Assembly (NCBI GenBank): GCA_903632075.3
Contig: CAHIKZ030005408.1
Span: 2,303,501-2,367,500 of the forward strand
Source of the DNA: Acanthosepion pharaonis
Lineage: Eukaryota; Mollusca; Cephalopoda; Sepiida; Sepiidae
DNA: 64,000 bases
Reading direction: 5' to 3'
This document shows positions 41,801-54,912 of the stretch, piece after piece. Below the pieces are notes generated by a model. It was not told where the DNA came from. It was given only the letters and a program-made list of their open reading frames with translations, and searched no databases. Positions within the stretch are counted from its first letter, which is position 1. Every line of letters starts with the position of its first letter. A program made the translations under genes and the position numbers.

Positions 41801-44800
41801 ATAACGAACCCAAGTAGAATTGCAACTTGTCTCTCTGATCAACAACTGCACATCTAAGCATGCAACACCTGGTATTCCCACATGATCACCCATCTAGTTA
41901 CTGACCAGATGTAACATTGCTTAATTCTAGTGATTAGTTCTTGTTCTATCACCAAAGTTAAGTAAGGAGTGATCACTTGGGAATACCAGGTGTTGTAATC
42001 CTGGATGTGCAGGTGGCGTAATGAATAATGGCTCAGAGTTGGAAATCAGAGAGCCAAGTTCCAATTGTTGTTGGGTTGATTATATTCACTTACATGCAGA
42101 TACTCTTCGGAAAGGTATGAATCCCCCCCCAGCTATGGGTTAATTAACAGGTCTTGTATCAGTAAATTATTATTATCCCCCCAAAAATATTCTTACAATC
42201 TAAAAATATTTTCTAGCTTATTGAAAAAAGTTTGAACAAAGTAACTATAAACAAAATTTTTTTTTTTTGTTATCCTCTGCCAAGCACAATGATGGAGGAA
42301 GCATTACCTCATATCATTGCCAGTGAGACACACTGCAAGAGCCACTCCATTTCGCCAGGCTCATCCCTTAATTGAAATGCCATCATACCAACCTCCAAAG
42401 GAACACCATCGAACGAGGGCCAATAACCCCAGACACAGGAGTAAAATCTAATTCTAGCTTTAAATAACCTTCAAAAGGCTGATAACCTGTAAAAAACAAA
42501 TCAATCAAGCAAGCATCTCTTTTTGATCCTAAGTATGTGAGCTAAAATGTTGTTAGTATAGCCACCAAGATCAGCAGGCTGACCCAAATAGCAAAGAATA
42601 ATAAGTCCTAATCTCAAAAATTATCATTAACTCCAGAAGAAATTTCTATCATTTGCATTTGAGCAATAGAATAGCTACGAAGGAATTTCCTATAATTTGG
42701 ATTAACAGATTAATACTTTACTACATTGTAGCTAATTGATTAATATTTTAATGGATTAAAGTTAATGAATTAATATTTTAATGGATAAAAGTTAATGAAT
42801 TAATATTTTAATGGATAAAAGTTAATAGATTAATATTTTTAATAATATTTTTAGATTTGAATAATTTTCAACTATTACCTGAAGAATGAAAGGTTTTCTA
42901 TGAAGAATGTAAAACTGTCTGCATGTGAATTCTATACTTTTACACAGAACTGTGTTTGGCTGGTTGTTGCTATAAACCCTTAGCAGTGTTGGCATAACAT
43001 GCAAGAACCTGCAATAAATAGAATATAATCAATAAAAATCATTGTAATTAAAAGCTCATGTGACTTTCTAGATAATCAATAATAAATAAAATTTTAAATA
43101 TTGTCAGTTCTTTATTAGTAAAATAGAGACTGGGAATAGAAATATAACTTTTCGTCTACTGGCCTGGAGTTTCCAAGAATATTTAATAAATATGCCATTT
43201 AGCAAGGTTTGAACCTGCATTTGCCTTATGTAGGGTAAACCACTGTATATTGCTCAGCTACTATGAGAAAATAGTAATAGGGTGGTTCATATTCAAAAAT
43301 CATAAGTCCAGAGTCGTAATTCCAAAATTCATAAATCAGTTTGGTAAGTCCAACATCAAAAAATGCTGGGAGTGTAAATTAAAAGAGGTCAAGAATCTGT
43401 ATCCACAACTTGTAACACACAACTACCCTCTTCATCCATGAAGAGCTAAGTGTTTCAGTATTTACTAGTTGCCCCATGCTGACAGGATGTGACAGAAGGT
43501 CGGTTTTAATGTGGGGGTCCTGAGTGTGTGCATTTGCGTTGGGGCCAAAAATTGCCCAGCAAATGCAACCTTTGGTTGCGCTGACATTGGTATTACTACT
43601 GACCCTGCTCTTTAGTGCAATGAGGGAGGTACTGCCACAGGCATCTGTTCCCCAAGACTGGGCACGTCTCAATAATATTTCAGTTGTTTTATATCCACAG
43701 ACAGAGACATAATTAAGTTGTGCTCTGTCCGAAGACAGAGATGCAACTGAGAGGTGATCAGAGAAACCTCAGTCCCAAAGGACTAACAGACTCTCCCCTG
43801 TTGTTCAAAGTAACGTTCTTTTATTGGGGTAAGGAAGATTGTGATTGGTGGAGACTGGTAGGGAAGTGCAAGCAATTACCATATTCCAAGGTCTACTGAA
43901 GTTGACCTGTTCTTGATTCTGATTTCCTTTTTCAACACGTAGAAAGAGAACACAAATTCTTTTCTGAGACAAGACTTAGTTTTTAATTTTGTCACCATAG
44001 CAACAAAGGACTTTCATGGTAAAGCAAGGTTAAATTATTCTTATGAAGGAAAGCACATCTTTTGTTAAGATCTTTAAGTTCCTTCAATCTATTTCTGCTA
44101 ACTTTTATTTTCATATTCAAAACATGAACAAAGTAATTTCTAAAGAATTAATGGATTTTTATCTATGATTTGATATAAAATTCTTGCTTTGCCATGAAAG
44201 TTGTTCATGGTGGGGTTTAAAAGCATGCTGGGCTATACAGTGGTTTTTTTCTACGTAAGTGGAATATAGTTTCAAACCCTGTCAAAGGGCACGTTTTTTT
44301 CAAGGCTCTCAAACACCCAGGCCTGTATACAATAATTAAACTGTTTAAAAATTCATTACATATAATGTAAATTAAAAATACAGGCTGTGGCAGAAATACC
44401 TCCCATATAAAGGTAAGGTATTGGTGGCAATTGTGTCTTCATCTACCTAATGTCTTACCATTATGTGGGAGGTGTTTCTACTGCACAAACATTTGATATT
44501 AAGAAATTTCTTAAAGTTCAGCGATATCTGAAACATATCCAGATATTATGAAAGAACGTCTGACTTAGAAGCAAGGAAAACATAAAGGCAAATGTGAGGC
44601 TGAAAACAGGTTTTAAAAAAATTAATTTTAGTAGTTAATAATATTAGAAATAAAAAAAAATATAATTTTACATGGAAATGATATGGTATTAAACAATAAA
44701 ACAAACAAAAAACAGTATAATAATAATAATAATAATAATAATAAAAGCTTTAAGTCTACTGACCCACTTGTGGAGAAAATATGTTTGAAATGTTTTGAAG

Positions 44801-47800
44801 TGTTGATGAGTATCGCCAAACAGAATCTAAGTACAGCTGTATCTTCACAATGGAGTACAATGGTACCATTAAGAACATTTAAAAATAATGGAAGATCATT
44901 TGACCAGTTGAAAGTCTTATTCATTCTTGTGAACATTGTATCAATTAACTGAAAAGCAAAAAAGAAGGAAGCCATGAAACATATTTGATGAGTTACAAGA
45001 AATTTAAATCTAAAGGAAAAAATTGCCAATATGTTAATCATATAACAAACAAATACATAGACTATTTTCATACATACTTGCAAAAGTCTGCAATTCAATT
45101 TGGCTTGGGCTGGAACAAAACTTCATAGCATTTTCAAAGATGTGGCATTTAAAGAAAGGAAAAAAAAGGTAGCGGATGTGATAATGCTCATGTGTTTTAT
45201 GTCTGCTTCAGTGAAATGGAAATTAGGCCCCTACTCCTCAGCTTAATAGATTTGTTTTAAGCAATGGCAGTAGCTTATTCCCTTCCTGCCAAAGTAGATT
45301 TAACCATTAGGCAGTATTTAATATTTTTTAAATTTATCCTCAGTGAACATTTTTCTGTTGTTTAGTGAAGTGCTGTTACTTTGTTGATTGAGCAAGATAC
45401 TCTTTTAACAGTATGAATTTTTGGGATGAAGAATTATCATTATTTACACTATTTATTGATGTAATGGAATAACCTGTCACCCCCATAAGTGACTACACTA
45501 TAGGTAGTAGCTACCTATAAGTATCTGTAAGTCAACAGAGTCTAGCTGGTATCTGTTCCAGCTAAACAGTCTACTCTCTGCCTTCGGGCAGAGAGGAACC
45601 CAGACGAGGATCCTCTGAAGGGCAGAGTTTCATTCGGGGAGGTAGACTGACCCTGAAACCATTTATACGGGTTTGAAAGGAAATATTTTTGGCTGAACCT
45701 ATGGGCTCGGAGAACCCACGTTAAACCAGCCTTGTGCCACATGCAGCCCTCGCGGGGGGGGGGGTAGCTAAATATACTAGCTGGGATCTGTTGAGTACAA
45801 CTCAGACTTATACGAGAACTACTGACTTTCCAATAGTAGCACTCACTACTGGACTGACTTGTGCATAACTGTTATCTTTATTCTTATTGTATTGGTTTTT
45901 ACAATAAACCTTTACTTATTTTATCCACCATGTTTTCAAGTATATATTCCTATTAGCACGGAATATAACATTTATATTCAGACTATTGTCCTCATCTTGG
46001 TTGTTGTTATCCTAATGTTTCGGCCACTGTGCCTTCCACAGGTGTATATCAATCAGGGTAACCTGCAAGGAATTCTGAACTGAATCCTTTATTTAATCTA
46101 CAGGAGTAAACTGTTATCATTCCACTGCTCATATCTAGGAATATTGTTGAGTTCTTATCTTTATTTTAGTGGATGGATTGATGGCCATTCATATCCAAGG
46201 ATGTCTGTCTACTAGGGCGACTAGCTAATCCCTGTTGAAGATGCCTGCTCAGGCACATTGAGTTTGTTCAACATCCACAGAGACAACCTGTGGTTTATAC
46301 TGCAACTATGCTGAGCAGACCTTAGTTACAGTTTCTGGGAGAGAGTGCATTACCTAGTGTGATCAACAGTCTGAACAAGGCCAGCACACTCAAACACTCA
46401 GTCACAATGACTTGTGACTTCATGCTAGCACAACCATTGATGACTTCCCAAAAGGTTCTGTCTACCCAATTTCACTCACAAGGTTTAGGTCAACCCATGG
46501 TATGGTTTTTAGGCACAAAGGTACTGCATGCTGAGATCACCTTTTCCAGTCTGATAACATCAAGAAGTCACCTTTCTGACTAATCAATCTTAGTGAAAAC
46601 CCAGGTCTCATGGTCAGAAAGCAAATGTTCTAACCACTCAGCCATCTGCCCATCATTATTTTAGTACTGTTCAGTTATTGCTTGCCCATTTCCACTGAGT
46701 GCAAGTGCATACTGACCGACCCAATGGTACATATGTGGTTGAATAAATTTATGCACAAATATCTAAATATTGTCTTTGTTACAAAAGATCATTAAGCAGG
46801 TTATGAGCTGCTTTCCTTTGTCCCTCTTATCTTCAATATGTCCTGTGAGTGTCAAATTTTTTAAACTCTCTTTCCTCATTATGAGTCTTACAAATTTCAA
46901 TTGTCTCTTTTTGATTCTATTCAAGGAATATACTACTGACCACAATTTTGATTTAAAAAATGCTACTCTAACAATTTACTAAGACAAAAATGTTTAGAAA
47001 GTGCTTTAATTGCAAGATCATCCATAGTAAATTTGCATCAAGGCTCTTATGTTTCACCCTTCTTGACAGATCTTCTATTAGCACAATCTGGAATATTTAA
47101 TAACAAAAGTGATGGAAACAAACAAGAAGGAAAAGAATCTGAATGAAATCAGCTAAGATTATGTAATCAAAACACATTAAAAAGAAAAAAGAAATATTTT
47201 TAATTTAAAATTCTCAGTATCTCTCTCTCATTCATGTGCATATGTAGCCACATCAACAGAAACACAAACTTAGTCCAATGAAGTCTTGAAGGACGAAACA
47301 CATTACACAAAAACTTTATCCATTCTGTCATTCTTCTTTTCCTAAAATTGTTCTTGATATATAAAAAAATTATATATTGCTATCCCATTAAACATTAATA
47401 CAATTAAAATATTGAATTATCAAATATATTATGAAGTTATACTTACTTTTACCCATGAGTATTTATGGAGAGTGTCCATTCCATAAAGTTCCTGGAAGGA
47501 ATAAAAAACAATACTTTTATTTGATCCTCTAGATAATACATCAATAAAAATAAAGAAAATGAAGAATGTATCTTGAAAATATCATATATAACAACAGCTG
47601 ATTTTTTTTTTATCTGTATTGAATTAAAAATATTTAGAATACTAACCTTGCCCCAATTTCCACAGTACAAACTAAATTCAGCTTCCAGAGCCTTCCGTGG
47701 AAATGTTGGCAATTTCATGAATTCCTCATGAAGAAATGATACATGAGTTTGGAGCTAGAAGAAGAAGAAAGAAAAAGGAAAAGGAAAAGAAGATAAAATA

Positions 47801-50800
47801 AAGAAAGTTTTTACTTCATTACTGGGTCATCAACATATTTATCAAACATGCATATATACTGTTTTTATTGAAGTCGTTGAATGACTATGGAAAAAAATTT
47901 CTGTGATATGTTACATCCTCCAAAAGGAATACTTCAGGCTAAATAATATTTTTAATGAAAGGATTATATTTTAATGAATCATACATACACACACGTGTGT
48001 GTGTGTGTGTGTGTGTGTAAAAATATATAGAAAATAGGAAAGAACTTGTTAGGTAAATAATCCAAAGTTCTTTAGTATTTTTGTTATTATTTTTAAAAAA
48101 CACTGCTCGATACAAAAGTAGTATAAATATAAATATTTATTTAAAAATATGATTCCATCGCTACATAAGAGTTTTCATGTTTCAAGACAAGAGCCGAAAA
48201 TCTGAATATAATTATTTAAAAAAAAAACATTTCGTATGAAGATGGAACAGAGCTTGGTACTTTAATTCAATTTAATTCAAATAATTATATGTTTTGAAAC
48301 ATGAGAACTCTTATGTAGCAAAGGAATCATATTTTTAAATAAATAATTATATATATATGTAGAGAGAGAGGGAAAGAGCAAGAGAGAGAGGGAGTGAATG
48401 AAACAGAAACAAGCATCAATTATAAGGCAAATTTTGTGCCCACAAATAGAGTGTCAAAAGGATAGATATTACATTTGTTAATAAGTTCTGAAAGTTTTGT
48501 TAAAATCCAACAATTATTCAATTTTTGCAAGAATTACCAAATCAATGTTTTTCATCACAGAAAGATGCCCAAACTTCCCATGCTAATTTATGGTAACCTG
48601 TTGGCTCAAGAAAAACAAATTTTTTTAACCAAAATTTTTAAGGTTCTAAACAAGATTAAAAAATATAATTTAATAATTAAAAAAATTCTTTGGTCTTTCC
48701 TTTTAATAATAATAAAAATTTGGACGCTAAAACTTTTGTTTTTATTTAGTTTTAGGCATTTTTTAGCTAATCTTTCGAAGTATCTAATTTTATCACAGTG
48801 TTTGTTTCCTTCTGGGCAGAGGATTTGTGGAATTCCTCTGTTTATAAGAATCAACTGAATAACATTGGTGATGGTGAATGTTACTATATGCATATATTTT
48901 GTAAGAATGATCCAATTCAGCTGATATCTTGACAACCATTTTTTTGAACCAAAAAGACATAAACCAGTGATTTTCAACCTTTTTTTACCCATGGACCACA
49001 TTTACTCTTAATTTATTTTGGCGTACTCTTATAGCCATTTAATGAATACAAAAAATTTTATTTTATTTTTTACGAATAGATAAGTTTAGGAATTGTATTA
49101 TAGAAATAGTAAATGTATTTGCTTTATTTTGAAGTAAAACTAATTTAATGAAAATAAACTTGTATTTAACAACTAAATTCTATGGAATATTTATGTACAT
49201 GAGTAAAATAACTCATAATAAACCATTTTAAAATATGTGAGTAATTAATAAATTAAAAAAGTGCAGATTTACTGTGGTTGATGCTGCTTTGCAAGTTTTT
49301 TTATTATATTCAGCTCCATCAATGTCAATGATAGTCGAAGATCACCCCTTTTCATAATATCAAGCCTATTACTATATTAATTAATTTATATTAATATTTT
49401 ATTAATGTTTAAAATTAATATTATAATTTATTATTAATATATTAAATTAGTTTATATAATAAATTATAATCTTTATATAATTTTCATTTATATATATAGA
49501 ATGGAGATCAACATGTTTTAGTGGACTCAACAATTTTCAATCTGCTTGTCTGAATCATCTTCAAGAAGCGAGAGCAAGATTTAAAAGGTCAGCCAATCTA
49601 ACAGTGAACTCATCTCACAATCCTCACACTTGCAGGTCTTAAATGCCACTTAAGATTATCGCACAAAATTTCATAACTGAATCAATAAGCTGTCAGATCC
49701 TCATATGCTGAAACCGACGGGAGAGTCCATTATTATATATATAAATAAGCCTTCCTTTATATATCCTTCTCAGTTTTTATTGAACTTTTACAATCAAAAC
49801 ATCCAGTAGAGTAAAATGGACGCTAATGTACACCCCTTGATTTTGTTTTCTGCTAGTTTTAAAGTTGTTTTTATATTTTTATATTCTGTGTTAGTGTTTT
49901 TTTTTTATATTTTAATAAAACATAGATTACTGTATAAGTCACAATTCTAAGTTGCAGCAACTGTTCTGAATTGGAATTGCTCTAAGGACCACTAAAATAT
50001 TACTGTGGACCTTCAATTTGCTATTTTTTTTTGTGGATCCTGTAATGCTACAAAAACCCCCAAGGTCTATATGGAGTCTGGTTAATAGCCACTGCTGTAA
50101 ACAATGAAACCTGTCTATTTCCTTAGAAACCAGTAACTCAAAGACAATTGTCCCAACAAAGCTCAGAATTGAAATGTCAAGTTCAGTGCAAAGAAGTTAA
50201 ATCCATGAAGTTAAACTTTACTTACCTGATGAGGTTGTGTACTCTTTAAAACAACATTGCTGAAAAGCACTTTCCCAAATTCTACAAACTTCAAAATAAA
50301 GGCCTAAAAAGAGAAGAAAACAAGTGTTCATACACAAGCCTACATATAGTTTTATTATTATCATGATTTATTATTAATACAATGATAAAAAATGATGCAT
50401 TTTAAATTAAGATAAATATGGTTATGATTTGTTTTGTTTTATGGCATATCACCCTCAATGGGTTATTTAATGTCGGCAAAATCTTTATTGCTGGTAATAT
50501 TTTTTTTTTCAAAATGTATTGCTGGTAATATTTTTTTTTTCATTTGTATCCTTCAAACATTTATTGCTGGTAATAATTATTAAAGTATTAAGTATTAAAA
50601 CCTATTTTTACACTTTCATAGTATTTTGACTCCAGTTTGAAGGTTAACTATTTGCCCATAGCTGGGACCCTAACAGGTGCTACCACTCCACGTCAGAGTG
50701 GGCCTGGAAACAACAACAATTAAGAGGTGGTTCCACACTCCTCAAAACTTCCTGAACAGAAGTCTTGCTGTCGGATGTAGTTTATTGTCTTACCCAGGAT

Positions 50801-53800
50801 GCAGATGTTACCCAGGATAGAAGATAACTATGTCATTGCTAACATTACTATCTTACAATGGAGATGATCACTACAATGTCAAAAAATTCTATATACATTG
50901 ATAAGCAATAAATCTATTGAATATAGTTATTTATAGAATGCTTTTGGGCAGTTCTGCTAGCCTGAAAAAAAGTCAGGTTCTTGTAATATTTTTTCAATTT
51001 TATCTATATATCAATGCATGTATATTGATTGTATGGTGTGTGTCACACTAATCCTATTAGACTCAGACTGTGTAGTGTGTCCAAGAGGGAAAGAGAAAAG
51101 GGCATAGAGAGTAAAACAGAAAGAGAGAGGGAGACATAGAACGATGAAAAGGGAGTGCGACACAGAGAAAGCATGTGACCTTTTGAAATTAAAATCTTTC
51201 ATTTATTTATTTTTTTTTTAATTGTCTTTGCAAATTTGTTACAGACTGGAGTAACCCAGACTGTGTTAAGAGTCCAAGAGGGAAACAAAACAAGAGAGGA
51301 ACATAGAGAGAAAAACAAAGGATGAAGAGAGACAAAAAAAAAGGACAGTATTTACATTAGTCGGACTATTGTCCTCATCTTTGTCGCCATATTTGTCACA
51401 ACGTTTACGCCGTTTATGCGCTCCGGCCTTCTTCAGGTGGTTGGAATTTCGAACTGAACCCTTTATTTCGATCACTGGGGTAGACTGTTCTAATTCCACG
51501 TGCCATGTTTGATGGATGTCAGTTATCAGTTATCTCCTGCTAATTTTCCCTCTGAAAGTTCTCCACTGCCTTAACCAGGAATTGAACTCACCTTCTTTGG
51601 GTCTGTCACTGGATCTAACCTCAAGGACACATGGCACAGTGGATAAAGGCGTTGGTTAGAAATGTAGAAGAGTACAATAGAGAAGGGAGATAACAAACAG
51701 ATTTTATACAGCATTGCTATATTATGTAGATTGATGTCATTGATGTTAATATCTGTCTTTGGTGGTCTTTAAGCCAGCTAGGATAAATGCTTGATATATA
51801 ACAATAATGCTGATAGCAGACACAGAAAGCTACAAAAACAGAGGACAGAAGGAGTGACACTTGGATCCGAAGGTGTATTGGGATAGCCAAGGAAGCATTC
51901 CTAAAGCTAAGCAGAGTATTAAGAAATAGGAAAATAGCGCTAGAAACAAGAAAAAGAGTACTAAACTGTCACATAATATCTGTCATCCTGTATGGCAGTG
52001 AGTGCTGGATGATGTTCTCAAACCTGAAGAGGAGACTTGAAGCAACAGAAATGTGGTTCTAGAGAAGGATGCCGATGATATTGTGAACCAAACATGTGAG
52101 TAACAACAAAGTTTTGGAGAAAATGGAAACAAAAAGGAAACTAATACTTAAGATCAAGAAGAGGTAGTTGAGGTTTCTAGGCTCTTCTGAGAGAAGAGGG
52201 CTTGGAAAATCTGATACTCACAGGACAGATTGAAGACAAGAGAGACAAAGGAAAACAATGAATAACATATTTAATGAGCATCAGTAAATGGATGGCAGAA
52301 CATGATTTAGAAGAAATAACAGAAAGACAAAGTTTATTAAGAGCTACAAGGGACAGAAAGTTGTGGGAGTCATGATCGCTTGAGGGGATATAAAGAAGAA
52401 GCTTTTGTAGAATGTAAACATATTTTCTGGAACATGCGTACCAAAATGCTTTCAGAACTATTACTGTGTGTAGTATTTGTTGATGTAGATAAGAAATTTC
52501 TTTCTGCAGACAATGAGCATGAAATCAATCATGGCTGCAACACTTACCTGTTTCTGTAGTGATTGGAAAGCAGCATCTGGATTCATGTAGAGCAAACTCA
52601 ATTGAGGGTAGATATTTCGATGGAAGAAGTAGAAATCACGAACATATGAATTTAGGTTGTGCATGTGATCTGCAAAAAGAAGACAACATTAAAAAATTTT
52701 TTTTAAAAAAAAACAATTTTAAAAAATCAGTTTTATAAGTTTACATCTTTGAGTTTTCATTTCTTTTAATTTAAATTTTTCTTCAAATTTTCTGCCATGC
52801 TTAATTTAAATTATTTTTGAAATACAAATATGTAACATCTAATGCTAACATTTTATATCGTATTGCAGATGATAAAAACAATTTATATATCTACCATTCA
52901 TTGATATATTGAATATTGCTGTGCTGCAACATCTGGTCTGGTGCTTCTTTTTGTTTGACATTGTGAAGAAAGAATTTTGGAGGGATTTTTTGTGTTTATT
53001 ATAGGCTTACACATATGGGGACAAGTGAATATCACTGATGCCTGTATGAAAAGTTTTACTGGACAGTAGGAAAAAATATGGAATACTTCATGAATTTGCA
53101 TGTCACCAATGCTTAAAATCACCTTTAAAAGAAATTAAATAAGTATAACAGCACACATTGCATACAATATCAAAACCATACTAAAGTAGATAAATTCTGT
53201 TGTATGAATAATTCATCTGTTAGCTAATCTAAGTCATTCATTATCTGACAGGGTGTGGGTATTATAAACACATGTATGGTAGCATGAGAGAACAAACAAA
53301 ACAAGTACTGCTGATGAGGCAAAAGGAAAGAAAGGCAAAAATTGTTAATATAAAATTCTTCATATTGCCAATACAGAGGATGTGAACAAAACACCTTAGA
53401 GGAAAGGTAAATTTGGTAGGATCTGGAGTTAATGCTTGTGTTGAGTCAGTTAACCAAAGCCACAATGGTGATGTTGAGAGGCGGGTTGCAGATTAGTTGA
53501 AGTTTGCCAGTTCACCATGAATCTGTGTCAGTTGTTTATGAGTGGCATTCTTAAAAGTAAATATAGTGGCTCCTAAGCTCATCTTTATTTTATGCTTTAT
53601 CTTTGGTGGCAATGTTCATCATTAACTTCTTTTATGTTGTATTTGATATTTTTTGAGGGGATTTGTTTTTTGGGCTGAATGAGATACTTGGAGCTTCTGC
53701 GCAGAGGATGACTTTTTTTTTATTTTTGCTTTCTTCACATCTGGCCAACATGTAGAATGAATCAGAAAGAGATCTATTTTGAAATAGAGTATAACATGAG

Positions 53801-54872
53801 CATTAATTCCTACATAAGTAATTACTATTATAATTATTTATACATTTCTAATGCTTTTTTGAGTCAATGATATTTTCTTCTATGTACAGTGTTCCTTCAG
53901 GACATAGGTGATCATGGATTGTCACAACTTCCTATCCCTATATAGAAGATAAATAATCATCTCTGTGTGACCTGAATCCGACCTGACAGAGATTTTAAAT
54001 GAGGTTAAGCAGTGTCTCTTGAAGATGTGGATAATAATGGCACTCCTCAGCTTCCTGTCTCTTGTTGCTTTCAGTAATATTTTCACTTTGTCATTGTGGT
54101 AATGTCTTCCATCCTTTTTGCTAAAGCATGTCAAGTATTGGCTTCTTTTCTCTACATATTTTACCTTCAAAGTACCCTGTGAGTGTTAAATTCTCTAAGT
54201 TTTCTTTTCTTGTCATATGCCACACAAAATTTCCATTGATTCTTTCTGATTATTAGCAGCAGTTTCTATTTTCCTTTGAACTTTTCCATTTTATACATGT
54301 TCTGTACATGGCATTTGCAACAACTGGTGGTAGAACTTCAAATCTTTTCTTCATTTGTGAGGAAATAGTTTAATATTCACTGGCATATTAAAAGAGTTTT
54401 CATGAACCCATAAATGGTACTGTAACAAAACTAAAAGGCACTTAAGTCCAAATATAGATTTAAAACTGAAAAACTTCTATTACACAAATAATAAGAAAAG
54501 TATCTACCAAAAAATAAACAAAGTGCGTTGAACAGCAAGGTGATTATGCACAATAGTATGTACGTCTCCTGGCTCTACGTCAGTCTTCTTTTTAGTGACC
54601 ATAAATATATAGGTGCGAATTTGTAAACAATGACTATTACTACTAACATTACAAGGCTCTTCCCATTCCCTGAATTGAGCTCTCTCAGTCATTGGTGTGT
54701 TTATTCAAAGAATAAGTATATAAAAGTTTGTATTTCTTTCAACCATACGCCGATGACTTAGAGGGAAAATCTCTGACTGTTGCCGAATCAGTTGGGTTTC
54801 AACCCTGGCTTGAAGCAATCAGATGTCTAGCCACACTGATGAACTGTGATACAGTGAAACAGTCTGTGGATG

Positions 54873-54912
<40 letters not shown>

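Noticed and set aside
44628..44763. Extension of UNC80 exon 8 as coding (Leu-rich tail to a stop)
   Set aside because: Exon 9 joins in phase at the GTCAGT donor and restores the conserved FSTSG-FLHVMPTLL sequence; the Leu run is an intronic (TTA)n.
46600..46655. tRNA gene on the minus strand
   Set aside because: A- and B-box words are present but the arms do not close into a cloverleaf and the rest matches SINE family C.
48965..50094. 8-bp target duplication proving a hAT insertion
   Set aside because: ACATAAAC and CTGTAAAC share only 5 of 8 bases; the terminal similarity stands but the duplication is not convincing.
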